From the NCBI GenBank assembly GCA_017886375.1, contig JAGGNB010000113.1:51867-115866 (forward strand): a stretch of DNA of 64,000 nt, read 5' to 3'. Shown one piece after another: positions 19,493 through 29,741 of the stretch. This DNA comes from Octadecabacter sp. (GTDB lineage: Bacteria; Pseudomonadota; Alphaproteobacteria; Rhodobacterales; Rhodobacteraceae). Every line of letters begins with the position of its first letter. Position 1 is the stretch's first letter. A program made the translations under genes and the position numbers. The notes under the pieces are model-generated. The model was not told where the DNA came from, did no database searches, and was given only the letters and a program-made list of their open reading frames with translations.

Positions 19493-20113
19493 CTAAGATT
19501 CACGGCGGATTATCCTTGAAAGTATGAGCACGCGAGAATCTGGATTGGTCTGACTGGTGTGCTCTTTTACGTCAAAATGCCAAGATTGTGCTGCATGGTC
19601 CAGTTCTTCTTGGTAGCGAGCACCCTTTGGAAATATTGCAGTGCCTTCTGGCTGCAAAAATTGGTCGGCATAGCCCAAGAGATCACTCAATGGAGCCAAG
19701 GCGCGTGCGCTTAATACGTCGGCTTTCGCGACATCTGCATCCAGGAGTCTTCTATTTATGATATTGATATCTAAACCCAATTCTCTTCGAGCCGTTGCTA
19801 GAAAAAGGCATTTGCGTTTGTCGCTTTCAATCAACGTCATTGGCCGTTTCTGTTGATCCAATATTGTCACGACCAGCGCCGGAAGTCCGCCGCCGCTGCC
19901 AAGATCGGTCCAGCACGTCCAATCGTCAGGAGCACAATGAAAAACCTGCGCACTATCAACGATATGTCGATCCCAAAGATCTGGGACACTGTTTGGCGCG
20001 ATAAGGTTGATCGCCTTCGTCCATTTGGTGATCAGAGCGCACAACTGCTCAAGTTTTTCCATTGTTTCACGTGAAACATCCACACCTCCAACAGAGGTCA
20101 CATCATTGCTCAT
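19493..20113 (-). CDS. rsmG: 16S rRNA (guanine527-N7)-methyltransferase RsmG
   Basis: ORF 206 aa; [28 protein letters not shown]; position next to mnmG. Confidence 0.93.
   Translation of the reverse strand: MSNDVTSVGGVDVSRETMEKLEQLCALITKWTKAINLIAPNSVPDLWDRHIVDSAQVFHCAPDDWTCWTDLGSGGGLPALVVTILDQQKRPMTLIESDKRKCLFLATARRELGLDINIINRRLLDADVAKADVLSARALAPLSDLLGYADQFLQPEGTAIFPKGARYQEELDHAAQSWHFDVKEHTSQTNPDSRVLILSRIIRRES
20063..20078. promoter_or_regulatory. parS centromere site
   Basis: Exact 16-bp palindrome TGTTTCACGTGAAACA, within rsmG codons (DVSRETM). Confidence 0.95.
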
Positions 20114-21987
20114 GACGCTTTGGCCGTAGGTTGTCGCTTCTTTATCTCAGCCGCAACGAGCATTAGGGCAGCCGGGGTGATTCCGTCGATGCGGGCCGCC
20201 TGAGCAAGATTGTCGGGCAGGGCGGTTTTCAGCTTCGACTTCAGTTCGTTGGACAGACCAGAAATTGAATCGTAGCTCATATTATGTGGAATAAGTTTGT
20301 TGCTGTCCCTTTTCATACCTTCGATATCTCGCATCTGACGTTCGACGTAGTGGGAATACAATGCATCCCGTTCCAGCTGGGAGGCGATCTCTTTTGGGAT
20401 TTTGGACAACTGCGGCGCAATCGCAGCAAGGTCGTTAACGGTGGTTCCTGCTATGGTCAGTGCATCCGCCAATGTGCGCTTTGGGCCATCAGCACTCACC
20501 TTCACGCCTGCGCCATTCAATTCGCGAGATGACGCGATAATACTCAATAATTCCTCTCGTCCACGATTCAGTTCATTCTTTTTATTGGAATAGACGATCC
20601 ACCGCGCGTCTTCGACACAGCCAACGTTTCTACCAAAGCTCGTTAGACGCTGATCTGCATTATCAGCTCGCAATGAAAGCCGGAATTCCGCCCGTGACGT
20701 GAACATGCGGTACGGCTCTGAAACCCCACGCACCGTCAGATCATCTATCATCACTCCGATGTATGATGTTGAACGGTCAAAAAGAACGGGATCATGGTTC
20801 TTGGCCTGCGCGGCAGCGTTCAGACCCGCAACGATTCCTTGCGCGGCGGCTTCTTCGTAACCTGTTGTTCCATTAATTTGACCAGCCAAAAACAACCCTG
20901 GCATGCGCTTCAGCTCAAGCTGTGTGCTTAAACTGCGTGGATCGATGTAATCGTATTCAATTGCGTAGCCAGGTTGCAGTATCTTCGCGTTCTCAAGGCC
21001 CACGATTGAGTGAACATATTCCTCTTGCACATCGACGGGCAGAGAGGTGGAGATGCCATTGGGGTAGATCGTGTGATCCGTAAGCCCCTCAGGTTCAAGA
21101 AAAATTTGGTGCGACGTTTTATCAGCGAATCTTACGACCTTATCTTCGATGGACGGACAATAACGCGGTCCGACACCATCGATATGCCCCCCATACATGG
21201 CCGACCGTTCGAGGTTTTTAGCAATGATTTCATGAGTTTCAGGGTTTGTATAGGTGATCCCACAGGCAATTTGTTTTGCAAACGTGGTCCGATGCATAAA
21301 CGAAAAAAGTTCTGGTTCCACGTCTGCGTCCTGACGTTCGAGTCCATCCCAATTGATCGTTCTGCCATCGAGACGCGGTGGGGTGCCGGTTTTTAGACGG
21401 CCCAGTGGTAGATCGTACGACGAGAGGCGTTCGGCCAGTGCGATAGAGGGAAGATCCCCCAAGCGTCCACCCGCTTTGGCAACGTCGCCGATATGGATAA
21501 CCCCACGCAAGAAGGTCCCTGATGTGAGCACGACAGCTGTCGCGGAGATTTTTGAGCCATCTTTTAGAACAACACCGGTAACGCGCCCGTTCTCTAGCGT
21601 AAGGTCAACAACCTCGCCCTCACGCACGTCTAGGTTTGATCGTGCGGCTGTAAGTTCTTGAACGGCATTGCGATAAAGGGCGCGGTCGGCTTGGGTCCGT
21701 GGGCCTTGCACCGCGGGGCCCTTTCTCCGGTTCAAAAGCCGGAACTGGATGCCCGCGCGATCCGCAGCGCGGCCCATAATCCCATCCAGCGCATCAATTT
21801 CACGCACAAGGTGCCCTTTGCCCAAGCCACCGATCGCTGGGTTACAGGACATCACGCCAAGATCCGTTAGCCGAAGCGTGATCAGCAACGTGCGAACACC
21901 GGACCGGGCAGATGCATGCGCAGCCTCACAGCCAGCGTGACCACCCCCGATAATAATAACATCATATGTATGTTTCACGTGAAACAA
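20110..21987 (-). CDS. mnmG: tRNA uridine-5-carboxymethylaminomethyl synthesis enzyme MnmG
   Basis: [45 protein letters not shown]; alternative start TTG at 21987 or GTG at 21978. Confidence 0.96.
   Translation of the reverse strand: MFHVKHTYDVIIIGGGHAGCEAAHASARSGVRTLLITLRLTDLGVMSCNPAIGGLGKGHLVREIDALDGIMGRAADRAGIQFRLLNRRKGPAVQGPRTQADRALYRNAVQELTAARSNLDVREGEVVDLTLENGRVTGVVLKDGSKISATAVVLTSGTFLRGVIHIGDVAKAGGRLGDLPSIALAERLSSYDLPLGRLKTGTPPRLDGRTINWDGLERQDADVEPELFSFMHRTTFAKQIACGITYTNPETHEIIAKNLERSAMYGGHIDGVGPRYCPSIEDKVVRFADKTSHQIFLEPEGLTDHTIYPNGISTSLPVDVQEEYVHSIVGLENAKILQPGYAIEYDYIDPRSLSTQLELKRMPGLFLAGQINGTTGYEEAAAQGIVAGLNAAAQAKNHDPVLFDRSTSYIGVMIDDLTVRGVSEPYRMFTSRAEFRLSLRADNADQRLTSFGRNVGCVEDARWIVYSNKKNELNRGREELLSIIASSRELNGAGVKVSADGPKRTLADALTIAGTTVNDLAAIAPQLSKIPKEIASQLERDALYSHYVERQMRDIEGMKRDSNKLIPHNMSYDSISGLSNELKSKLKTALPDNLAQAARIDGITPAALMLVAAEIKKRQPTAKAS
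21971..21986. promoter_or_regulatory. parS centromere site
   Basis: Exact 16-bp palindrome TGTTTCACGTGAAACA, overlapping the first codons of mnmG. Confidence 0.95.
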
Positions 21988-21990
21988 TCC

Positions 21991-23283
21991 TCACTTACCG
22001 ATGCAGAAACTCGAGAAAATCTCGCCTAGCACGTTTTCAACGTCAACGCGACCGATGAGACTATCGAGAGATCGAATCGCGATCCGAAGATCTTCTGCTA
22101 ACAAATCAACAGGCATGTCATCAACATCTAAACCCAACGTGACCGCATCCAATGCAACCGCAGCAGCCTCTAACGCCCTTTGATGACGCGTTCGTGTTGC
22201 GACTCCCGCCCCAGCAAGCTGTTGGCGAAGGTGGGATGAAATCTGGTCCAACAGGCGATCCATACCATAGCCCGTCATACCCGAAACAGCATCGTTCACA
22301 GGTTGAATTTCTAGATCCGCCTTTGATTTCAAATATATATCTAGTCCAAAACCTGATTGGGCAGGGTTTTTCGACAAATTTTCCATAAGATGAACCCGAA
22401 CATCTGCCGCCGATGCCCGGTCTTTGCCGCGCGCGATTCCGATACCTTCCAGAACATCGTCAGAGTCCCTTAATCCAGCGGTGTCCAGGATTGTGACCGG
22501 CAATCCATCAAGATCCATCTTAACTTCGATCACGTCACGGGTCGTGCCAGCAATATCCGATGTAATAGCGGCTTCGCGACCAGCCAGCCTATTTAAAAGC
22601 GTCGATTTCCCTGAATTCGGAGGCCCAACAAGCGCCACCTCAAACCCATCTCGCACGCGTTCGCGCACGCGGACACCAGCGGCTTCGTAGCGGACTTCCT
22701 TGGTCACTATGTCAATTAGCGCTCTGACTTCTGGATACACATCAACTGGCACATCTTCGTCAACAAAGTCGATTGTGGCTTCCAACAATGCCGCAGCACG
22801 GACAAGGCTAACGCGCCAACCAGATGCCAGATCGCCCAATGCGCCTTGGAAAACCCGCACTGCTTGGCGCCGTTGGCTCTCCGTTTCGGCATCTATTAAA
22901 TCGGCCAAACCTTCGACCTGCGCCAGATCCAGTACGCCATTTTCCATGGCACGCCGCGTAAATTCACCAGGCTCAGCCGGACGCAAATCTAACCCGCCAA
23001 GGCGTTTAAGGACTGCGGATACGATAGCGGGTGAGCCATGCGTTTGGAGTTCAACAACCTGTTCACCCGTAAAGCTTCGGCGCGGCGCAAAACTGATCGC
23101 AAAGGCTTGATCAATCAAACTGCCATCTGCCGATGTCAGTTTAACCAATCGCCGATCATGATTGCCCAAAACCGCACCCATGGTTGCACAGCTTTTCAGA
23201 GCGTCCGGCCCAGAAACCCGAATGATCGACACACCAGCTTTACCAGCCGCAGATGCAAGAGCAAAGATTGTATCCATCTTCAA
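21991..23283 (-). CDS. mnmE: tRNA modification GTPase MnmE
   Basis: ORF 430 aa; GPPNSGKSTLLNRLAGREAAITSDIAGTTRDVIE; C-terminal FCIGK. Confidence 0.96.
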   Translation of the reverse strand: MKMDTIFALASAAGKAGVSIIRVSGPDALKSCATMGAVLGNHDRRLVKLTSADGSLIDQAFAISFAPRRSFTGEQVVELQTHGSPAIVSAVLKRLGGLDLRPAEPGEFTRRAMENGVLDLAQVEGLADLIDAETESQRRQAVRVFQGALGDLASGWRVSLVRAAALLEATIDFVDEDVPVDVYPEVRALIDIVTKEVRYEAAGVRVRERVRDGFEVALVGPPNSGKSTLLNRLAGREAAITSDIAGTTRDVIEVKMDLDGLPVTILDTAGLRDSDDVLEGIGIARGKDRASAADVRVHLMENLSKNPAQSGFGLDIYLKSKADLEIQPVNDAVSGMTGYGMDRLLDQISSHLRQQLAGAGVATRTRHQRALEAAAVALDAVTLGLDVDDMPVDLLAEDLRIAIRSLDSLIGRVDVENVLGEIFSSFCIGK

Positions 23284-23309
23284 TTAACACATTGTTTTAT
23301 AACAATAAT

Positions 23310-24623
23310 TTATGTGTTCATTGAATCGAAGAAATCTGAATTTGTCTTGGTCTGTTTCAGTTTCGAAATCAAGAATTCAATCGCATCTGTAGTTCCCATA
23401 GGGTTCAGGATTCGACGCAGAACAAAAGTTTTCTGCAGATCAACTTTGTTGATCAACAGGTCCTCTTTGCGGGTACCCGACTTAAGAATATCCATCGCAG
23501 GGAACACGCGCTTATCAGCGATCTTGCGATCCAAGACGATTTCAGAGTTACCGGTACCTTTGAATTCTTCAAAAATAACTTCGTCCATCCGGCTGCCTGT
23601 ATCGATGAGGGCCGTTGCGATGATCGTCAAGGACCCACCTTCTTCGATGTTACGTGCAGCACCAAAGAACCGCTTCGGGCGTTGCAGCGCGTTCGCGTCC
23701 ACACCACCTGTCAGCACTTTACCAGACGACGGAACTGTCGTGTTAAACGCACGACCCAAGCGTGTGATAGAATCCAAAAGAATGACAACGTCGCGCTTAT
23801 GTTCAACAAGGCGCTTAGCCTTCTCGATCACCATTTCAGATACAGCCACGTGACGGGTTGCAGGTTCATCAAATGTCGAAGAAACCACTTCGCCTTTCAC
23901 AGAACGCTGCATATCAGTAACTTCCTCAGGGCGTTCGTCGATCAAAAGCACGATCAAATAACACTCAGGGTGATTGGCAGCGATGGAATGTGCGATGTTT
24001 TGCAACAGGACCGTCTTACCTGTCCGCGGGGGCGCAACGATCAGACACCGCTGGCCTTTACCAATCGGGGCCACAAGATCGATGATCCGCGCTGAGCGGT
24101 CTTTCATCGTTGGATCTGCAGTCTCCATAATCAAACGCTCATCAGGATATAGTGGCGTGAGGTTCTCAAAGGCCACCTTGTGGCGCGCGCGTTCTGGGTC
24201 TTCAAAGTTGATCATTTCAACCTTGGTCAGCGCAAAATAACGCTCTGTCTCAGATGGCTCCTGAATAACACCGTCAACTGTGTCGCCTGTCCGCAAGGAA
24301 TGTAGACGAATCATATCGGGGGAGACGTAAATATCATCTGGGCCGGGCAGATAGTTTGCACCCGGAGAGCGCAGAAACCCGAAACCATCTTGCAGCACCT
24401 CAAGAACCCCGTCGCCGCCAATGATCCAATCATCTTCGGCCCGTTCCTTGAGGATCGAGAACATGATGTCGCCTTTGCGCATCGTCGACGCGTTCTCAAT
24501 CTCCAGCTCTTCCGCAAGTGACAACAAATCTTTCGGGCTTTGCGCCTTGAGATCGGCAAGGTTCAAGCGGTCCGTTGTCACGATTTCTTCGGGAACTTCG
24601 GCGGGCATTACGTCGTCAGGCAT
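23310..24623 (-). CDS. rho: Transcription termination factor Rho
   Basis: [62 protein letters not shown]. Confidence 0.97.
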   Translation of the reverse strand: MPDDVMPAEVPEEIVTTDRLNLADLKAQSPKDLLSLAEELEIENASTMRKGDIMFSILKERAEDDWIIGGDGVLEVLQDGFGFLRSPGANYLPGPDDIYVSPDMIRLHSLRTGDTVDGVIQEPSETERYFALTKVEMINFEDPERARHKVAFENLTPLYPDERLIMETADPTMKDRSARIIDLVAPIGKGQRCLIVAPPRTGKTVLLQNIAHSIAANHPECYLIVLLIDERPEEVTDMQRSVKGEVVSSTFDEPATRHVAVSEMVIEKAKRLVEHKRDVVILLDSITRLGRAFNTTVPSSGKVLTGGVDANALQRPKRFFGAARNIEEGGSLTIIATALIDTGSRMDEVIFEEFKGTGNSEIVLDRKIADKRVFPAMDILKSGTRKEDLLINKVDLQKTFVLRRILNPMGTTDAIEFLISKLKQTKTNSDFFDSMNT

Positions 24624-24641
24624 CGTTCGGTCTCCGGCCAC

Positions 24642-25140
24642 ATGCGCGGCCTTTTCATAATCTGTTCTGGAAAATTACCATTCGGACGAACGGTTTCTTT
24701 GACTAAGCCTTCTCGGCAAGCCTGTCAATTCTATGAACCGGACGTATCTGGCGACACGCAACGACCCTTACTTTTCTATCTAACAAAGAAGAATCTTAAA
24801 AAGGTGTTTGTAGTAGTAGTGCTGTGGACAGCCGTTGAGATTAAACATCTCCACAAGTTTATCCCCGTGTGTCCAAGGCGACAATTGATACCAAAGGCGA
24901 GAATATAAGTTATAAATTATTGAATAATATTGATTTTTTTAGACACTTAGGACTTGTTGGATAAGAACTAACGAGTCCGATCAGATTTTATCCACAGCAC
25001 CGATTCGTCCTTATCCCTCGTGGATAAGCGGGATATCGATTAGGATATCTCGCATAACTTTCACGATCTGTGGGATGTGTTGCGCTTAACCCCAAATCGT
25101 CCCATGACGTGTTAACACAGTCACCCACTGGGATATCCAC
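24642..25140. other. Putative chromosomal replication origin (oriC)
   Basis: About 0.5 kb non-coding between divergently transcribed rho and maf; perfect DnaA box TTATCCACA at 24988-24996, other TTATCC-core boxes at 24859, 24956(-), 25011 and 25019(-); AT-rich block around 24900-24950; adjacent parAB/parS. Confidence 0.75.
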
Positions 25141-25740
25141 ATGGCCAACCAGATTATTCTAGCATCCTCGTCCGACATTCGCGCCAGATTGCTGCGAAAT
25201 GCCGGCGTTACCTGCGAGGTCATACCAGCGCGAATCGATGAAGATTCGATTAAGCGAGCGCTTGAGGCAGAAGCCGCAACGCCACGTGACATTGCCGACA
25301 CATTGGCCGAAATGAAAGCCCGTAAAGTTGCTGAAAAAGGCGTTGGGCCGTTGGTCTTGGGGTGCGACCAAGTGCTGTCGTTCAAGGGGTCGGTCTTGTC
25401 AAAGCCGCAAAACCCACACGATGCACGTGATCAGCTCCGTATGTTGCGGGGTGAGACGCATCAGCTTCTGTCTGCGGCCGTTGTCTATGAGGGTCTCGAA
25501 CCTGTTTGGCGCCACGTTGGTGTGGCCCGGCTCTCCATGCGCGATTTCTCGGACGATTATCTGGATGACTATATCGATCGGAATTGGGACAGCATTCGTT
25601 GGTCTGTCGGCGGCTATAAAATCGAAGAAGAGGGCATTCGTCTGTTTCGTATGGTACAAGGCGATACGTTTACTATTCAGGGCCTGCCTCTCTTGGAGCT
25701 CTTGTCTTACCTCACGCTTCGCGGAACACTGCCAACATGA
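25141..25740 (+). CDS. maf: Maf-family nucleotide pyrophosphatase
   Basis: IILASSSDIRARLLRNAGV and LGCDQVLSFKG. Confidence 0.93.
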   Translation: MANQIILASSSDIRARLLRNAGVTCEVIPARIDEDSIKRALEAEAATPRDIADTLAEMKARKVAEKGVGPLVLGCDQVLSFKGSVLSKPQNPHDARDQLRMLRGETHQLLSAAVVYEGLEPVWRHVGVARLSMRDFSDDYLDDYIDRNWDSIRWSVGGYKIEEEGIRLFRMVQGDTFTIQGLPLLELLSYLTLRGTLPT

Positions 25741-26570
25741 CTGACCTTAACATTCCCCTCGCCGGTGTTATCGGCAACCCCATTGCGCAGTCACGCTCGC
25801 CGCAGTTGTTTCGCCATTGGTTGAAGACCTATAATCGGGCGGGATTCTACATCCCTATCCATGTGACCGAAGCGAATTTGGCGGACGTGATCCGAACATT
25901 GCCAAAAATGGGTTTTGTTGGGTGTAACGTGACGGCACCACACAAGGTCGATGTGCTTGAGATCGCGGACCTCGCGACCGACCGCGCGACATTGATAGGG
26001 GCGGCTAACACGTTGATCTTTCGTAAAGACGGCAAGATTCACGCTGACAACACCGACGGGTACGGATTTATCGCCAACTTGAAGCAGGGCGCACCAGGGT
26101 GGGCGCCTTCCATCGGCCCCGCCGCGGTTCTTGGTGCTGGTGGTGCGGCGCGCGCAGTCATTGCGTCTTTGATTGATGTTGGCGTGCAAGAGATTTTTTT
26201 AAGTAATCGCACGCGCCCCAAGGCGGAAGCCTTGAAATCGTCGTTCGGGACAAAAATTACAGTGGTTGATTGGGTGCAAGCGGGCAATATGCTTGAGGAT
26301 GCGGCGACAGTCATAAACACCACATCCCTTGGCATGACGGGAAAGCCCGAATTTCGCGTGCCTTTGGACGGTCTACGACGGGGCACAGTTGTCACCGATC
26401 TTGTTTACAGCCCCTTAAGAACCCGACTCCTTATCGAGGCTGAGGCAGCAGGATGCGTCGTTGTCGATGGTTTAGGGATGCTTTTACACCAAGCTGTGCC
26501 GGGGTTTGAGCGCTGGTTTGGTGTTCGTCCCGAGGTGGACGTCGACACCCGCGCTGCCGTCCTCGCATGA
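25737..26570 (+). CDS. aroE: Shikimate dehydrogenase
   Basis: LAGVIGNPIAQSRSPQLFRHWL, NVTAPHKVDVL, LGAGGAARAVI. Confidence 0.95.
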   Translation: MTDLNIPLAGVIGNPIAQSRSPQLFRHWLKTYNRAGFYIPIHVTEANLADVIRTLPKMGFVGCNVTAPHKVDVLEIADLATDRATLIGAANTLIFRKDGKIHADNTDGYGFIANLKQGAPGWAPSIGPAAVLGAGGAARAVIASLIDVGVQEIFLSNRTRPKAEALKSSFGTKITVVDWVQAGNMLEDAATVINTTSLGMTGKPEFRVPLDGLRRGTVVTDLVYSPLRTRLLIEAEAAGCVVVDGLGMLLHQAVPGFERWFGVRPEVDVDTRAAVLA

Positions 26571-27160
26571 CGTTCATCCTTGGACTTACGGGGTCCATTG
26601 GCATGGGCAAATCCACCACTGCGCAGATGTTTGCCGATCAAGGCGTTCCAGTTTGGGATGCGGACGCCGTCGTGCGCAAATTATATGGGGTTGGCGGTGC
26701 AGCGGCTAATCAGATCGCCCAGCATTATCCCGATACGATTGAGAATGGGGCGGTGTCACGCAGTAAATTGCGTGATCTTATCGCAAATGATCCAAAGGTT
26801 CTTGATCATATTCAAACACTTGTGCATCCCTTAGTTGCCGCGGATCGCGCGACGTTTTTGGCGGCGTCCACCGCCAAAGTGGTCCTGTTGGACGTTCCGC
26901 TTTTGTTTGAAACTGGCACTGATGGGCTGTGTGATGCGATTGCAGTTGTATCCGTTCCTTTTGATGTTCAGAAAAGCCGGGTTTTAGCACGTGGTGAAAT
27001 GACCGAGGCGGATTTCGATCTCATTCTGGCACGACAAATGCCTGATGCGGAAAAACGCAGCAAAGCGCGTTGGGTCATCCCGACGCTAGAACTGGACGAC
27101 GCGCGAATACACGTGAAAGATATCCTCGCAGAGATTGATAAGGATTTGGCCAATGCGTGA
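26567..27160 (+). CDS. coaE: Dephospho-CoA kinase
   Basis: [34 protein letters not shown]. Confidence 0.95.
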   Translation: MTFILGLTGSIGMGKSTTAQMFADQGVPVWDADAVVRKLYGVGGAAANQIAQHYPDTIENGAVSRSKLRDLIANDPKVLDHIQTLVHPLVAADRATFLAASTAKVVLLDVPLLFETGTDGLCDAIAVVSVPFDVQKSRVLARGEMTEADFDLILARQMPDAEKRSKARWVIPTLELDDARIHVKDILAEIDKDLANA

Positions 27161-27881
27161 AATTGTCCTCGACACCGAAACCACCGGATTCGAACCGAGT
27201 GAAGGCGACCGCATCGTCGAAATCGGCGCGATTGAGTTGCACAATCACATGCCGACCGGCCGCACGTACCATCAGTATATTAACCCAAAACGGACAATGC
27301 CTGCTGGCGCATTTGGTATTCACGGCATTGGCCCCGATCTACTTGAACCGCCGCAGACACCAACTGCGGGTCAGGTTCTTTTGCGCGATAAACCAGTGTT
27401 TGCCGAAATTGCGCAAGCGTTTGTAGATTTCATCGGTGATTCAAAGCTGGTCATTCACAATGCTGCGTTTGATATGAAGTTCCTGAATGCGGAACTGGGC
27501 TGGGTTAATCGCGCTTTGCTGCCTATGGATCAATCGCTCGACACACTTGGGATCGCGCGTAAGAAATTTCCTGGATCGCCCGCTTCGTTGGATGCGCTGT
27601 GTCGTCGGTTTGGGATCGATAATTCCAATCGCACATTGCACGGCGCGCTGTTGGACAGCGAAATTCTAGCTGAGGTGTATCTGGAACTGATTGGTGGTCG
27701 CCAACCGGATCTGGTGATGGGTGGTCAGTCAGGTTCAAAGGCCAAGATCGTGGGCGGCGGGGAATGGCGTGCGCAGCCGCGTGGCACACCTTTGGCGCCT
27801 AAAATAAAAGCGGCGGAGGTCGATGCCCACGCCGCTTTTATCAAATTGCTTGGCGATAACGCCCTTTGGAACAAATCCTAG
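27153..27881 (+). CDS. dnaQ: DNA polymerase III epsilon subunit (proofreading exonuclease)
   Basis: [40 protein letters not shown]. Confidence 0.95.
   Translation: MREIVLDTETTGFEPSEGDRIVEIGAIELHNHMPTGRTYHQYINPKRTMPAGAFGIHGIGPDLLEPPQTPTAGQVLLRDKPVFAEIAQAFVDFIGDSKLVIHNAAFDMKFLNAELGWVNRALLPMDQSLDTLGIARKKFPGSPASLDALCRRFGIDNSNRTLHGALLDSEILAEVYLELIGGRQPDLVMGGQSGSKAKIVGGGEWRAQPRGTPLAPKIKAAEVDAHAAFIKLLGDNALWNKS
27804..27841. terminator. Bidirectional terminator-like hairpin inside the dnaQ 3' coding end
   Basis: Perfect 12-bp inverted repeat ATAAAAGCGGCG / CGCCGCTTTTAT, 14-nt loop, with A and T tracts. Confidence 0.6.
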
Positions 27882-27888
27882 ACCTAGT

Positions 27889-28404
27889 TTACGCCTTGGC
27901 CTCGGCTTTTTTCTGCTGTTCCGCACGTAGCGCAAGCTGCTGGCGATAGATTGCCACGAAATCGATCTGCTCAAGGTTCAGCGGCGGGAAGCCACCGTCG
28001 CGTGTGATGTCGCTGACAATGCGGCGCACAAACGGGAACGTCATACGTGGGCATTCGATCATCAGGTAAGGATGCATCTGTGCCTCTGGTACGCCTTCGA
28101 TTTCGAACACGCCGGAATATTCAAGTTCAAGCAGGAACAACATATTCTCTGTGCCAGCGTTCTGCGAAGAAACCTTGAGCTTGGTGATAACCTCAAACTG
28201 ATTTTCCGCGCCGCGTTTGCGGGCATCGAGGTTCACCTCGACTTTGATTTCAGGCTTTACTTCGCCATCAACGCCTTTTTGCGCCATAACGTTTTCAAAC
28301 GAGAGATCGCGGACAAACTGGGCAAGAACGCGTTGTTTGATCTGTGGCGCTGCTGGCGCTGCGTCGGCTGCGCCATTTGGCTGTGTCTTGTCTTCTTCGG
28401 CCAT
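27889..28404 (-). CDS. secB: Protein-export chaperone SecB
   Basis: ORF 171 aa; FVRDLSFENVMAQKG, YLMIECPRMTFPFVRRIVSDITRDGGFPPLNLEQIDFVAIYRQ. Confidence 0.96.
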   Translation of the reverse strand: MAEEDKTQPNGAADAAPAAPQIKQRVLAQFVRDLSFENVMAQKGVDGEVKPEIKVEVNLDARKRGAENQFEVITKLKVSSQNAGTENMLFLLELEYSGVFEIEGVPEAQMHPYLMIECPRMTFPFVRRIVSDITRDGGFPPLNLEQIDFVAIYRQQLALRAEQQKKAEAKA

Positions 28405-28460
28405 GTGGCCCTCCGATGTTTAATAAATTCGGTGTTGTGTATCAGGCGCTGGCATGGGCC

Positions 28461-28958
28461 TCAATGTTTAGTCCATCCAGATGGGCCGTCTTGTGGCGGA
28501 TTTTCTGGATCGACCTCTTTAAATTCGCCATCAATGACGCGATCGCGGGGTTGGCCATGGGGATCAGACGGCCGTGGTTGCTGGCCATCTGGACCCATTT
28601 GAAAATTCTGGACATTAATTCTGGCACGCAGATAGCGATAAACTGCGGACCGAACGGCCGGAACAAGAAGGGCAAAACCGATAAAGTCGGTAAAAAAACC
28701 AGGTGTGAGCAGTAAAGCACCGGAAAAAAGGATCATCGCACCATGTGCCAATGGTTCGGTCGGGTCTTGCAAGTTTGAGAACGACGTTCGCAAGTTGAGC
28801 ATCGCCCGCGCGCCTTGACTGCGGACCATCCACGCCCCCAAAACCGCCGTTCCGATCACAATAGCGAGTGTCCAGCCAAGCCCGATTGCACCGCCAACTT
28901 GGATAAACAGTGTGATTTCAAGCAGCGGGACGCCGACAAAGAGTAAAAGCAACAGCAT
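28461..28958 (-). CDS. fxsA: FxsA family protein
   Basis: LLLLFVGVPLLEITLFIQVGGAIGLGWTLAIVIGTAVLGAWMVRSQG; PGFFTDFIGFALLVPAVRS. Confidence 0.88.
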   Translation of the reverse strand: MLLLLLFVGVPLLEITLFIQVGGAIGLGWTLAIVIGTAVLGAWMVRSQGARAMLNLRTSFSNLQDPTEPLAHGAMILFSGALLLTPGFFTDFIGFALLVPAVRSAVYRYLRARINVQNFQMGPDGQQPRPSDPHGQPRDRVIDGEFKEVDPENPPQDGPSGWTKH

Positions 28959-29081
28959 GAGGCCTCCAGATAAGCAAATGAATCGTCGGGGCTAAGGTGG
29001 ACTTGGCCCTATGTCAGCCTTACATAAGGTCGATACCCAGATGTTACCACTTGCCTTGAAATTATCTTGAAAGAAACGCAC

Positions 29082-29741
29082 ATGAATTCGCCTGTACTTC
29101 AACTTCTGGTTCTTGCCGGAATTGCGATCTTCCTGATCCTGCGCTTGCGCAATGTTTTGGGCACACGCGAGGGGTTTGAAAAACCAAAAGCGCCGCCAGC
29201 CGTTCCGACGCGCCGGTCCGGACCTGATCTTGAAGTGATCGAAGGCGGCCCTGATCCCGATGTGACCGATTATGTCGATGCCGATAGTGATATGGCCAAG
29301 GCATTGACCGCAATGAAAACTGTGGATCGGTCATTCAATGTCCGTGAATTTCTGCGTGGCGCGCGTGGAGCCTATGAAATGATCCTGACCGGATTTGAAA
29401 AAGGCGATTTGGCCGAAATCAAACCGTTCCTGTCGAGCGACGTCTACGACGTCTTCGCGGGTGTGGTTGAATCGCGAGAGAAAGATGGCCTAAGCATCAA
29501 TTTCAAGTTCATTGGTATTTCCGAAACGACATTGGTTGATGCGGACTTTGACGAGGCGACAAATAACGCCGAGATTTCGATCAAGTTCCTTAACGAAAGC
29601 ACGTCTGCTGTCTATGACAAGGGTGGTGACCTGAAAGAAGGCTCTCCAACAGATATCAAAAAGCAGCGCGATGTCTGGACGTTCGGCCGCACCATGGGCA
29701 CTGGGGATCCGAACTGGTTCCTTGTCGCCACTGGTGAATGA
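29082..29741 (+). CDS. Tim44/TimA family putative adaptor protein
   Basis: N-terminal TM then Tim44-like domain FLRGARGAYEMILTGFEKGDLAEIKPFLSSDVYDVFAGVV. Confidence 0.87.
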   Translation: MNSPVLQLLVLAGIAIFLILRLRNVLGTREGFEKPKAPPAVPTRRSGPDLEVIEGGPDPDVTDYVDADSDMAKALTAMKTVDRSFNVREFLRGARGAYEMILTGFEKGDLAEIKPFLSSDVYDVFAGVVESREKDGLSINFKFIGISETTLVDADFDEATNNAEISIKFLNESTSAVYDKGGDLKEGSPTDIKKQRDVWTFGRTMGTGDPNWFLVATGE

